A stretch of DNA of 64,000 nucleotides from Gillisia marina (GTDB taxonomy: Bacteria; Bacteroidota; Bacteroidia; Flavobacteriales; Flavobacteriaceae), in NCBI RefSeq assembly GCF_000258765.1, contig NZ_AJLT01000024.1:1-64000 (forward strand). The letters are read 5' to 3'. Below the pieces are notes generated by a model. That model was not told the origin of the DNA. It ran no database searches and saw only the letters and a list, made by a program, of their open reading frames with translations. The position numbers were made by a program, and so were the translations under genes. Of this stretch, positions 19,440-28,247 are shown piece after piece. Position 1 is the first letter of the stretch; each line of letters opens with the position of its first letter.

Positions 19440-19631
19440 ATGAATAGAGGTACCGTAAAATTCTTTAACGACACTAAAGGATTTGGATTTATCACAGACG
19501 AAGAGTCAAACAAAGAATATTTTGTACATGCAAATGGTCTTGTTGATGAAATTAGAGAAAACGACGAAGTTACGTTTGATCTAGAAGAAGGAAGAAAAGG
19601 ATTAAATGCAGTAAATGTAAAACAAGCTTAG
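19440..19631 (+). CDS. Cold-shock domain protein
   Basis: A 63-residue RNA chaperone made of a single cold-shock domain. RNP1 is K-G-F-G-F-I-T and RNP2 is Y-F-V-H-A-N-G-L. I chose the ATG at 19440 (M-N-R-G-T-V-K-F-F) because it gives the standard CspA-type length; an earlier start adds eight residues that fit no cold-shock protein. A promoter element lies just upstream and a strong terminator downstream, so it is monocistronic. Confidence 0.95.
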   Translation: MNRGTVKFFNDTKGFGFITDEESNKEYFVHANGLVDEIRENDEVTFDLEEGRKGLNAVNVKQA

Positions 19632-19667
19632 GCTTCGTTTATAGTATACTATACTTATGACAATTTT

Positions 19668-19700
19668 AAAGCTTCGCACAATGTGCGAAGCTTTTTTTTT
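19668..19700 (+). terminator. Rho-independent terminator of the cold-shock gene
   Basis: A 13-bp perfect stem (AAAGCTTCGCACA / TGTGCGAAGCTTT) with a one-base core, which opens to a 3-5 base loop, is followed by a run of T to 19700. Confidence 0.9.
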
Positions 19701-19777
19701 GTTCTAAACTTTTCTAAAATACTTTATGGAACGATTTTAGAACATTATCTTTAAAATTATTAAATCCCTAAAATATT

Positions 19778-20431
19778 TTGTTCAATATAAAAGCTAAAAT
19801 TATTGGTGTTGCTATCTTAATTTTCTTGCAAACTAATGTTTATAGCTCCTCTAGCCTTACTATGAAAGATTTAAATTCGTTTGAGATTACTAATAAGATT
19901 ATTCCTGAATCTATTGCCGAAGAAGTTAAAATTGCGCTTTCTCATTATCCGGAATTAAAGGATACTCCTATCGAATTTAGATTCAAGAAAAAGATCAAGA
20001 AGTCTTTTATGCAGGCTCAGCCAAAGTTCTCTGGAATATTCAAAAATAAAAAGAACCGATCTTATTTTGTGATGATAACGGAACACTTTCATATTGAAAA
20101 CGAATCCTTCTCCATTTCAGAAATACCTTCAGATGTACTTATTGGATGGATAGGTCATGAACTGGGGCATATCATGGATTATCAAGAACGTAGTGGTTTT
20201 AACCTTATCAAATTCGGAATAGGTTATCTTACCTCTCATAAATTCATCAAAGTAGCCGAAAGAGCTGCAGATACCTTTGCGGTAAGTCATGGAATGGGCG
20301 ATTATATCCTCGCTACCAAAGATTTCATCTTAAACCATGCGCATCTTTCTACCGTCTACAAGGATCGTATTCGAAAATTATATTTATCGCCTGAAGAAAT
20401 TCTCTTATTAGTAGATGAACTAAAAGAATAG
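19778..20431 (+). CDS. Secreted zinc-protease-like protein (HELGH)
   Basis: A 217-residue protein with a hydrophobic N-terminal signal (I-I-G-V-A-I-L-I-F-L-Q-T-N-V-Y-S). The metal motif H-E-L-G-H (in I-G-H-E-L-G-H-I-M-D-Y, about residues 129-133) is followed by A-E-R-A-A-D-T-F-A about 30 residues later, which could supply the third ligand as in gluzincin/M48-like peptidases. The frame begins at TTG (19778); no ATG gives a full signal peptide, so I accept TTG. The substrate is unknown. It follows the cold-shock terminator, so it is transcribed on its own. Confidence 0.75.
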   Translation: MFNIKAKIIGVAILIFLQTNVYSSSSLTMKDLNSFEITNKIIPESIAEEVKIALSHYPELKDTPIEFRFKKKIKKSFMQAQPKFSGIFKNKKNRSYFVMITEHFHIENESFSISEIPSDVLIGWIGHELGHIMDYQERSGFNLIKFGIGYLTSHKFIKVAERAADTFAVSHGMGDYILATKDFILNHAHLSTVYKDRIRKLYLSPEEILLLVDELKE

Positions 20432-20443
20432 CAGATTCTTAGT

Positions 20444-21963
20444 TTATAAACCTGCAATAAATTCTTCCCACTGCGCAAACTTCTCTTCATTCATTACCCG
20501 TTCCATTTTCACCTGTCCACCTTTCTTCTTATTCAATGCATTCCATTCGTAAAAATGATTTGGAGGGATTGTAGTAACCTTCACTCCTTTTAAGGCTTTA
20601 GATCTAGCAACTTTATAGTTTTTATTGGCATCTTTTAAGGAATTATCCAAAGCTTCAGCCAATTCCTCATTATTTAATTCAGCATCTGTACCCAAGTACC
20701 AAGAGTGATGAAAATCACCATCGATGCGAACTGCCGCTAAAGTAAATTCCGGAATTTCGATATCATACTTTTTCTCCAGATCCTGGATTGCATCATTCAT
20801 TTTATTTACTGAAAGCTGAGAACCAACAACATTCAAAAAAAATTTCGTTCTTCCTGTGATCTTGATCTCATGTCTACTAACATCAGTAAATTTAATAGTA
20901 TCCCCTATTAAGTACCTCCATGCTCCGGATACCGTGCTAATAAGTAAGATATAATCTTCTTCCTCTTTTACATCTTTAAGTTGGACAACAGGCGCATTAT
21001 CAGTAATAGATCCATCTTCATTTATATATTCAGCCTTAAAAGGAACAAATTCAAAGTAAATTCCGTTATCCAATACAAGCTTCATTGCATGGGTTTCCGG
21101 ACGCTGTTGATACGCCATAAAACCTTCTGAAGCCAAATAGGTATCTATCACAGTAACAGGATGAGCCAACAATGCATTAAAACTCTTTTCATAAGGCTCA
21201 AACGCAACTCCACCCGAAGTATAAACTTGAAAATTTGGCCAGATATCATGAATGTTGTCCACATTATGATACTCGATCACCTTTTTGAACATTAATTCCA
21301 TCCAAGATGGAATTCCAGAAATTGCGCCAATATCCCAAGTTTTGGCATTTTTAGCGATCATTTCTATACGTTCATCCCAATCTTCAATCTTCGCAATTTC
21401 TTCTCCCGGCTTATAATATCCTTTAAACCAAAATGGAATATTGCTGGCTGAAATTCCACTTATCTCCCTTCTTCATGATCACCTTCCTTTTGTAGATCTG
21501 TAGAACTTCCCAACATCATGATCTCCTTTTCAAAGAACTCTGTTGGAAGATCAAAATTAGTTAAGGCTCCAACTTGCTTTATACCGGAAGTCCGTATTGC
21601 CTCTACCATATCTTCCGAAACAGGAATACGCTTACTAGTTTTACCGGTTGTCCCAGAACTCAACGCAAAATATGGTGGTGATCCGGGCCAAACTACATCG
21701 GTTTCCCCTTCATGCATTTTATACCACCATTCTTCATTAAGCTTATTGTAATCGAAATTTGGAATTCGCTCTGCGTAAGCGGCACGAATGTCATCTGCTT
21801 CTAAAATTTCTTCGAATTTATAATGCTTACCAAAAGCAGTATTTTTTGCCTTATTCAGCAAGCCTTTCAAGACTTCTAATTGAGCTTCATCGGCATCGGG
21901 TTCAGAAACAATTTTATCTCTTAAATCTATTAAACCCTTAATAATTGAACCTATAATTGCCAT
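20444..21963 (-). pseudogene. GH3-family (acyl-acid-amido synthetase-like) protein, split by a frameshift
   Basis: One gene of about 506 codons read in two frames. The upstream part is 21963-21460 (167 aa), the downstream part up to 20444. The GH3 family adenylates a carboxylic acid and joins it to an amino acid. Visible motifs are the nucleotide loop F-A-L-S-S-G-T-T-G-K-T-S-K-R-I-P and, later, Y-L-I-G-D-T-I-K-F-T and I-T-G-R-T-K-F-F-L-N. The frame breaks at C-C-C, 21466-21468: the coding strand has GGG where GGGG would give E-E-G-E-I-S-G-I-S-A-S-N-I-P-F-W. The natural acid substrate in bacteria is unknown. Confidence 0.85.
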
Positions 21964-22074
21964 AAATAAATGCTTTTTGCTTGAAATTTATAATTTTTGA
22001 AGCTAGGCAAAAGTGAAAAATAGCCTTAAAATAATGACTATAATTATATAATTTTTAACCTTTTAAATATGCTT

Positions 22075-23637
22075 TTATACAGTTGCATTCATCAATGCAA
22101 TACAGCTTTCTGCGCATTTCTCACCATCTATGGCTGCAGAAATAATTCCTCCGGCAAATCCTGCTCCTTCCCCACAAGGAAACAAACCTTTAATCTGGAT
22201 ATGTTCCAAAGTTTTTAGATCTCTTGGAATTCTCACCGGCGAAGATGTTCTAGATTCTGGAGCATGTATTACTGCATCATTGGTATAATACCCACGCATA
22301 CTTTTTCCGAATTCTTTAAATCCTTGCTGTAACGTGGAGTGAATAAATTCCGGAAAAACATTTTTAAGATCCACTGAAGTTATTCCGGGTTTATATGATG
22401 TTGTGGGTAAATTTGAAGAAATTCGACCCTCCACGAAATCAACCATTTTTTGTGCAGGAACACGTTGTGTTTTGCCACCCTGCACCCAAGCGGTTTGTTC
22501 TATACTTTTTTGAAATTCCATTGCTGCTAGTGGAGAATCTCCAAATTGCTTAAAATCATTTAATCTTAATTCTACTACAATTCCAGAGTTAGAAGTGGGT
22601 TGATCCCTTTTACTTGGAGACCAACCATTGGTAACCACCTCTCCCGGACTTGTAGCACAAGGAGCAATTACACCTCCGGGACACATACAAAAAGAGTACA
22701 TTCCTCTTCCTCTTATTTGCTTAACAATACTATATGGAGATGGAGGTAAAAATTCGCCTCTATCGTCGCATTTATATTGAATTCTATCTATTAATTGTTG
22801 TGGATGTTCAATTCGCACTCCTAAAGCAAAGGGCTTGGCTTCAATTTTAATTCCTTTTCTATAAAGCAACTCAAAAATATCCCTCGCGGAATGACCAGTC
22901 GCAAGAATTAAATTTTTTACTTTAAAAGTTTCACCTTTCAAGGTTTTGATTCCCTTTATAGTATCATCCTCAATCAGAATATCAGTTACCCTTGTTTCAA
23001 AAAGCACCTCCCCACCCATTTCGATAATCTTTTCACGAATACTTGCAATGATCGCGGGTAGTTTATTGGTTCCAATATGCGGGTGTGCATCTACCAAAAT
23101 TTCATTTGTTGCGCCAAAAGCAACCAACAATTTAAGAATTCTGTTTACATCCCCTCTTTTCTTAGATCTCGTATATAATTTTCCATCGCTATAGGTTCCG
23201 GCTCCCCCTTCTCCAAAGCAATAGTTAGAATCTTCATTAACAACATGCTCTATATTCAACGCCTTTAGGTCTCTTCTTCTAGTGCGAACATCTTTCCCTC
23301 TTTCTACAATCACAGGTTTCTTACCAAGTTCTATACACCGGAGTGCTGCAAAAAGACCTGCCGGACCAGCGCCAATGATAAAAACCTCTTCCTTATTGCT
23401 TACATTAGGATATTCCGGAAGCTCGAGAGGAACTTGCTTCATAAATTCATTTACGTACACATCAACTTTTAAGTTGATCTTAATAGATTGCTGTCTAGCA
23501 TCTATAGATCTTTTTAAGATTTCAACATGGTTGATCTCTTTAGTGGAAATACCGGAATGCTTAGACACTTCTCGTAATAAAAGTTCGTCTTTAGCTGCTT
23601 GTTCCGGACTTACACGTAATTGATATTCGTATTTCAT
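22075..23637 (-). CDS. FAD-dependent oxidoreductase (COG2509 type)
   Basis: A 520-residue flavoprotein. After an about 85-residue N-terminal domain comes the Rossmann motif F-I-I-G-A-G-P-A-G-L-F-A-A-L. It then shows C-F-G-E-G-G-A-G-T-Y-S-D-G-K-L, characteristic of these uncharacterised dehydrogenases, and G-A-G-F-A-G-G-I-I-S-A-A-I-D-G at the end. A C-M-C-P-G-G segment (about 320) is also typical. The substrate is not known. It stands alone upstream of GH3. Confidence 0.9.
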   Translation of the reverse strand: MKYEYQLRVSPEQAAKDELLLREVSKHSGISTKEINHVEILKRSIDARQQSIKINLKVDVYVNEFMKQVPLELPEYPNVSNKEEVFIIGAGPAGLFAALRCIELGKKPVIVERGKDVRTRRRDLKALNIEHVVNEDSNYCFGEGGAGTYSDGKLYTRSKKRGDVNRILKLLVAFGATNEILVDAHPHIGTNKLPAIIASIREKIIEMGGEVLFETRVTDILIEDDTIKGIKTLKGETFKVKNLILATGHSARDIFELLYRKGIKIEAKPFALGVRIEHPQQLIDRIQYKCDDRGEFLPPSPYSIVKQIRGRGMYSFCMCPGGVIAPCATSPGEVVTNGWSPSKRDQPTSNSGIVVELRLNDFKQFGDSPLAAMEFQKSIEQTAWVQGGKTQRVPAQKMVDFVEGRISSNLPTTSYKPGITSVDLKNVFPEFIHSTLQQGFKEFGKSMRGYYTNDAVIHAPESRTSSPVRIPRDLKTLEHIQIKGLFPCGEGAGFAGGIISAAIDGEKCAESCIALMNATV

Positions 23638-23806
23638 GACTCTAAATATGAGGCAAATTTAAGTATTTATTAATTCAGAAAAGATGTCACTTTATTTGTA
23701 CTTCTTAATAAACTGAAAACAGACTTAACGCCATATTAATCAATATGATACTAAGTCTGCTTAATTCTAAAAAACCTGAATTTTTTAAATAATGAATAAA
23801 GCCAAT

Positions 23807-24475
23807 CTATTCATTTTTCTCATTAGCGTCTGCTTCTTGTAATAGTTCGGTTAAAACCTCTTTAAAAACAGCAACCGGTTGTGCGCCGGTAACTGCACTT
23901 TTTTGATTAAATACTATTGTGGGTACCGAGGTCACTCCTAAATTTTGCCAGTATGCTTCTTTTGTTTGAACCTCATATCTAGCATCATCACTTTCTAATT
24001 TTAACAAGGCTTCATCTGCATTTAATCCAACATCTTGCAAAGCATGTTTTAAAACTTCCCTTTTTGAAACATCTTTTCTTTCGCTAAAGAAAGATGCTAC
24101 TAAGCGCATTTTCAACGCAGTTTGCTTCCCTTTTTCCTTTGCATACTCAAGTAAAATATGTGCATCTCTAGTATTTACGATTTTCATATCGTCAAAATAG
24201 TCGAATTTAAAACCCAGTTCAGCTCCAACTTGCGTCATATGCTCTTGAGAACGTTTTTGATCTTCTAAACTTGCCCCATATTTATTTGCAATATGTTCTT
24301 GCACATTTTCGCCTTCAACAGGCATATTTGGGTTAAGCTCAAAAGGATGCCATTCAATTTCAACTTTATCTTGAATCCCCATTTCAGCAATGGCTTTTTC
24401 CAAACGTTTGTATCCAATGGTACACCAAGGACACACTACATCTGACACTATACCTATTTTAATTTTATCTTTCAT
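23807..24475 (-). CDS. DsbA-family oxidoreductase, FrnE-like
   Basis: A 222-residue thioredoxin-fold protein without a signal peptide, so cytoplasmic. The active site is C-P-W-C (S-D-V-V-C-P-W-C-T-I-G-Y, residues 16-19), and the cis-Pro loop is G-V-T-S-V-P-T-I-V-F. This is the FrnE/2-hydroxychromene-2-carboxylate-isomerase-like branch; FrnE proteins help with oxidative and disulfide stress. It lies about 190 bases downstream of the AhpD-like gene on the same strand, so a shared thiol-stress role is possible. Confidence 0.9.
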   Translation of the reverse strand: MKDKIKIGIVSDVVCPWCTIGYKRLEKAIAEMGIQDKVEIEWHPFELNPNMPVEGENVQEHIANKYGASLEDQKRSQEHMTQVGAELGFKFDYFDDMKIVNTRDAHILLEYAKEKGKQTALKMRLVASFFSERKDVSKREVLKHALQDVGLNADEALLKLESDDARYEVQTKEAYWQNLGVTSVPTIVFNQKSAVTGAQPVAVFKEVLTELLQEADANEKNE

Positions 24476-24668
24476 GTTAATATTTTAAGGTTGTTTTCTT
24501 AAGAATAAAATTAGCTTACAATTTCACTAATTTGTAGTTCGCCTTCAACATTAATGTACTGAGGATTATCTTATAAAAATTCTATTATCCCTATTGATTG
24601 TATTTAGCTATAACAAAACCTTCCGGAAGGATCTCAGAAGGCTTATTTAAATGTTATAAGCTCAAATT

Positions 24669-25232
24669 TTAAACACTTGTATCCTCTTTTTTCCAAGCAA
24701 ATTTTTGGAAAGGAGCATCTACCGGAGTTTTTGCGATGTGATTGGTGTAATTACTAATTACTTTTTGAGATACTCCTAAAATAATTTCCAACACTTGTCT
24801 TTCACCATATCCGGCGGTGTAAAAAGCTTGAATATCATTATCGTTCACATTCCCTCTATTCCGTACTAAAGATAAAGTCATTTCCCTTAATGCTTCTAGC
24901 TTTGGATTTTCCAAAGGTGTTCTATTGCGCAAAGCTTCTGTAATCTTTTCATCTACCTTCATCATCGCTGCAATTCCTGTATGCGCCGGCACACAATAGT
25001 GACACTCATGTTCCACGTTTATAGTTTGCCATACCACGGTTAACTCTTCGTTATTGAAGGATGAGTCTACAAATAGTTGATGCAGCATTTGGTAAGCCTC
25101 TAATGTCTTGGGAGCACTAGCCAATACTCCATGCAAAGCCGGCACCATGCCATATGCCTTTTGAGAGTTTTCTAATAACGCCTTACTTTCTTCTGGTGCA
25201 GACTCGATTGTGTGAACTTTTAATGTACTCAT
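24669..25232 (-). CDS. AhpD/carboxymuconolactone decarboxylase-like protein under TetR operator
   Basis: A 187-residue AhpD-like fold protein. The redox centre is C-H-Y-C-V-P-A-H (in V-E-H-E-C-H-Y-C-V-P-A-H-T-G, about 74-83), the Glu...Cys-x2-Cys...His arrangement of alkylhydroperoxidase D. Peroxidase or thiol oxidoreductase activity is inferred, not a decarboxylase one. A perfect 16-bp palindrome lies 32 bases upstream of its ATG and is shared with the TetR gene upstream, so it is a likely target of that repressor. Confidence 0.85.
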   Translation of the reverse strand: MSTLKVHTIESAPEESKALLENSQKAYGMVPALHGVLASAPKTLEAYQMLHQLFVDSSFNNEELTVVWQTINVEHECHYCVPAHTGIAAMMKVDEKITEALRNRTPLENPKLEALREMTLSLVRNRGNVNDNDIQAFYTAGYGERQVLEIILGVSQKVISNYTNHIAKTPVDAPFQKFAWKKEDTSV

Positions 25233-25264
25233 AATTTTAAAAATTTAATAATTGTTAATAATCT

Positions 25265-25280
25265 CTAAGCAATTGCTTAG
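25265..25280. promoter_or_regulatory. TetR operator site 1 (perfect palindrome)
   Basis: CTAAGCAATTGCTTAG is a perfect 16-bp palindrome just upstream of the AhpD-like gene (minus strand, starts 25232). Two more copies lie before the next two genes. Confidence 0.8.
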
Positions 25281-25324
25281 ATTTAAATGACAAAAAGAAT
25301 TAATTTGGTAAAATATCAATTTAA

Positions 25325-25756
25325 TTACCAAGTCTCTGTCAAGTTTTGGATATAGGTATTTAGAGCTCCTTTTCGAAAATTTTCATACAATGCCTGTAAT
25401 TCTTCATCGGAAAGTACACTCTTTAACTGAGGGTAGTTCTTCTCAATTCCTTTACTAAAATCCTCATAACTTTCTGAAGAAATGGCATTTTTTCTTAGGA
25501 GCTTAGTTAGTTCTACTTTGGTGAAAATTTTTCCATCTAAATGATAACTAGCATTCGATTTTTTTGCTTCTTTTAAATAATCCCGATACTTAAAATTTTC
25601 AATTGAAATCACTTCTGAAGTAAATTGAGTAAGTGAGCTATAGCTTGTAGTACTTTTTTCAATTTTAGATTTAGATTTCGTTGATACTGCATAGTCTTGA
25701 GAATGTAGTGTTACTGTATATATTAATAATGTTAAGGTTAATACTAAAGTTTTCAT
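25325..25756 (-). CDS. Small secreted protein of unknown function
   Basis: A 143-residue protein with a signal peptide (M-K-T-L-V-L-T-L-T-L-L-I-Y-T-V-T-L-H-S-Q). The mature part is helical and charged, with no recognised domain or cysteines. An operator copy lies 37 bases upstream of its ATG and another beyond its 3' end, so it belongs to the same regulon as the AhpD-like gene. Confidence 0.7.
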   Translation of the reverse strand: MKTLVLTLTLLIYTVTLHSQDYAVSTKSKSKIEKSTTSYSSLTQFTSEVISIENFKYRDYLKEAKKSNASYHLDGKIFTKVELTKLLRKNAISSESYEDFSKGIEKNYPQLKSVLSDEELQALYENFRKGALNTYIQNLTETW

Positions 25757-25792
25757 GTCATTTATCTTTTAATGTTACTACTTAAAAACCAC

Positions 25793-25808
25793 CTAAGCAA
25801 TCGCTTAG
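25793..25808. promoter_or_regulatory. TetR operator site 2
   Basis: CTAAGCAATCGCTTAG has the same 6-bp arms (CTAAGC / GCTTAG) and 4-base spacer as site 1, between the tetR stop and the small secreted gene. Confidence 0.8.
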
Positions 25809-25825
25809 TTTAATAATAAAAAAAG

Positions 25826-26389
25826 TTATATTCTTTTAAATATCGTTTCAATGTAATCTACAAGCTGAGATTCACCTTGAAATCTGGAGCCTAAAGAAAG
25901 ACCTAGTAGGGAGGTTGTTAAAAAATTGGATTCTTTTTCTATTATTTCTTCCGTTCTATTTTTTTCTTGTTTTAAATTCTTAATAAATAAAGATTTAATC
26001 TCCTCTGTAAATTTCATTAATTCCACCATTAATTCTGGTTCAGCATTGGTCGCTAATTCACTTACTGCATTACACACAAGGCACCCCTTTCTCACCTCAT
26101 TTTCTTTAGTAAATTCTAAAAAGTCGTAGAAAAATTGCTTGATTCCCACGATACCATTATTCGAATTTTGTAATGAAATTCTAATTGTATTCAACTCCCG
26201 CTTATACGCTTTAATACTTTCAACAAAAACACCGTGTTTACTACCAAAACTAGAATAAATAGAAAATTGGTTAATTCCCATTTCCTTTTCCAACATACGT
26301 ACAGAAGTTGCTTCATAACCATTACGCCAAAAAAGATTCATAGCCTTTTGGATCACATCTTCTTCTTTATATTGCTTATTTCTTGCCAT
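25826..26389 (-). CDS. TetR/AcrR-family repressor
   Basis: A 187-residue regulator. The N-terminal helix-turn-helix shows K-A-M-N-L-F-W-R-N-G-Y-E-A-T-S-V-R-M-L and Q-F-S-I-Y-S-S-F-G-S-K (residues 15-60); the C-terminal ligand domain contains R-K-G-C-L-V-C-N-A (two Cys), like the AcrR-type YxaF/LmrA group. The same palindrome precedes this gene and the two downstream, so it most likely represses itself and both. The Cys pair hints at thiol or oxidant sensing, which is only an inference. Confidence 0.92.
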   Translation of the reverse strand: MARNKQYKEEDVIQKAMNLFWRNGYEATSVRMLEKEMGINQFSIYSSFGSKHGVFVESIKAYKRELNTIRISLQNSNNGIVGIKQFFYDFLEFTKENEVRKGCLVCNAVSELATNAEPELMVELMKFTEEIKSLFIKNLKQEKNRTEEIIEKESNFLTTSLLGLSLGSRFQGESQLVDYIETIFKRI

Positions 26390-26787
26390 TAAAATTTGAT
26401 TTCAATACAAAACTATGCAATCGCTTAGTTATAAAAAATTATTTAACTTTTAATTAATTCAGAAATGAGTATTGAATCGAATAGTGATTGATCTAAAATC
26501 TTCATTTCATGCATTTATAGAAGGTTCTAAAAGTGAGATTTAAAACAAATTCAAACCCTCCTTTCAAAAACTGCATTAAAGAAATTTAAGTTTTCATGCT
26601 CTCATTTTTTTAAATCCAATTCCAAAATGGTTTGCAATTTATATCGGTACAAATTAATCTTTTAGTTCTAAATCTGAATTAATCCACAATTCAATATTAT
26701 GACTAATAATTATAAAACTTTATATTTTTGAAATTTTATGTATATTCCTTCCTAATATCATCTTAACCCCAAAATCTCATTATAAAT
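26390..26787. other. Divergent intergenic region
   Basis: A 398-base AT-rich gap between tetR (minus) and the second AhpD-like gene (plus). The only clear element is operator site 3 near its left end. I see no coding frame or terminator. Confidence 0.5.
26413..26428. promoter_or_regulatory. TetR operator site 3 (autoregulation)
   Basis: CTATGCAATCGCTTAG differs from site 2 at one base (T for A in the left arm) and lies 24 bases upstream of the tetR ATG. Confidence 0.7.
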
Positions 26788-27363
26788 ATGAACACAACTA
26801 CCTCTCGCTACCAAATGATCTCTTATGATGATGCTTCTCCAGAAGTACAAGCTATTTACGACGATACTAAAAAAACCTTACAACTTCCTTTTGTCCTTAA
26901 TTGGTTTAAATGCCAAGGCGACAATGCTACTTTATTAAATGGAAACTGGAATAAACTTAAGTCTACCCTTATGGAAGGGGAAGTTCCAAATGTTTTAAAA
27001 CAACTTATTATCTATAACGTTTCCAAGGAAAGAGGCTGTAATTATTGTTCTCACGCGCATGGAATCTTTGCAGATAGTATGAGTAGCATGATAAGTGAAG
27101 CAGAAGGTTTTAAAGCGACAGAAAATTTAGATTCTCCAAGTATGCCTGTTAGTTACAGAACTGCTGTTAATGTAATTACGAAGGCAGCATTAGACCATAA
27201 AAATATTGGAGATGCAGATTTTGAAGAATTAGAAAATGCCGGTTTTAACAGGAAAGAGATTCAAGAATTAATGGCACAAGCAGATTTAGTAAATATGTTG
27301 AACACAATTGCAGATGTTTCTGGAATTAAAATTGACAATGAACTGTTAGAAACTCTGGAGTAA
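26788..27363 (+). CDS. AhpD/carboxymuconolactone decarboxylase-like protein
   Basis: A 191-residue AhpD-like protein. Its centre is R-G-C-N-Y-C-S-H-A-H-G (about 89-96), with E-R before it, matching the Cys-x2-Cys-x3-His layout. It belongs to the same broad family as the protein at 24669-25232 but reads quite differently. No operator copy lies near its own start: site 3 is 360 bases away. It ends 14 bases before the kinase-like gene, so those two may be co-transcribed. Confidence 0.85.
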   Translation: MNTTTSRYQMISYDDASPEVQAIYDDTKKTLQLPFVLNWFKCQGDNATLLNGNWNKLKSTLMEGEVPNVLKQLIIYNVSKERGCNYCSHAHGIFADSMSSMISEAEGFKATENLDSPSMPVSYRTAVNVITKAALDHKNIGDADFEELENAGFNRKEIQELMAQADLVNMLNTIADVSGIKIDNELLETLE

Positions 27364-27377
27364 CAGCACTCATACCC

Positions 27378-28247
27378 ATGCAAGATGTATCTAAAAATTC
27401 CGCCCAACTTTATAGGATGACCTATGAGGCATACTCAAAATTTGCTAATAAAATTAGTAGATGCCAGACTTTAGCCGAAGTTGGTGAAGTATCCAAAACT
27501 CATTTAAAATACTTTTTAAATTATCATATAATTCGGCTTGCAGTAAAGCAAGGAGACAAATATTTGCTTTTCTCTTTGACTAAAGATGAGGTAGATTATG
27601 ATTTTGAAGAAAAGGCAGAAATATTATCTCATGAAAAGGAATTATTGGAAAGGGAGATACCAATTTGTACTGATAAAGTTCCAATGGAATGGTTAGAAAG
27701 AAATATAGACACTTCTGCATTACAAAATCCTGAAATGTGGGCCTGGCTATTTAACAATAATGGAAGAAAAGTTACGGTAACCTTAATTTCTGATAAAAAC
27801 AAAGCTTTCACGGTTGCCGATCTTGAAATCTTAAAACTTGCAGTAGATTGTTTCGAAGCTAAATTCCATGAAATTTATTTGGCTAGGATGCTATATAAAA
27901 AGAACAAATCGCTTGTAGAAGCATTAGCAACAATTAGATTAAAAAATAGTGAGATTCAAAACATTGTCAATAATCAAAAGCAGATAATCGATGAAAGAAC
28001 AAAGGAAATTGTAGAAAAAAACAAAAAACTTTTACATATTTCAGCCTTAAATGCTCACAATATTAGAGAACCCTTATCTAGAATTCAAGGCTTAATTAGT
28101 CTTTTTCCTCATTTTGCTGATACTGAAATAAGAAGTGAGTTAATTCCTAAAATAGAATCTTCAGCAGAAGAAATGGATAATGTTCTTAAGGAAGTTATTT
28201 TAATGGCAACAAAGGAATTGGAACATTTAAAAGTAACTAAAGAATGA
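27378..28247 (+). CDS. GAF-like, histidine-kinase-like protein lacking an ATPase domain
   Basis: A 289-residue cytoplasmic protein. The first about 180 residues are GAF-like; a coiled-coil (about 195-220) follows. It then has an H-box-like stretch, S-A-L-N-A-H-N-I-R-E-P-L-S-R-I-Q-G-L (His about 226), and a second helix, but it ends without any N-box or G-box of the HATPase domain. It cannot autophosphorylate in the usual way. The next gene, a response regulator, overlaps it by 4 bases (ATGA). I infer a phosphotransfer or partner-swapping role, which is common in Flavobacteriaceae but poorly studied. Confidence 0.75.
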   Translation: MQDVSKNSAQLYRMTYEAYSKFANKISRCQTLAEVGEVSKTHLKYFLNYHIIRLAVKQGDKYLLFSLTKDEVDYDFEEKAEILSHEKELLEREIPICTDKVPMEWLERNIDTSALQNPEMWAWLFNNNGRKVTVTLISDKNKAFTVADLEILKLAVDCFEAKFHEIYLARMLYKKNKSLVEALATIRLKNSEIQNIVNNQKQIIDERTKEIVEKNKKLLHISALNAHNIREPLSRIQGLISLFPHFADTEIRSELIPKIESSAEEMDNVLKEVILMATKELEHLKVTKE

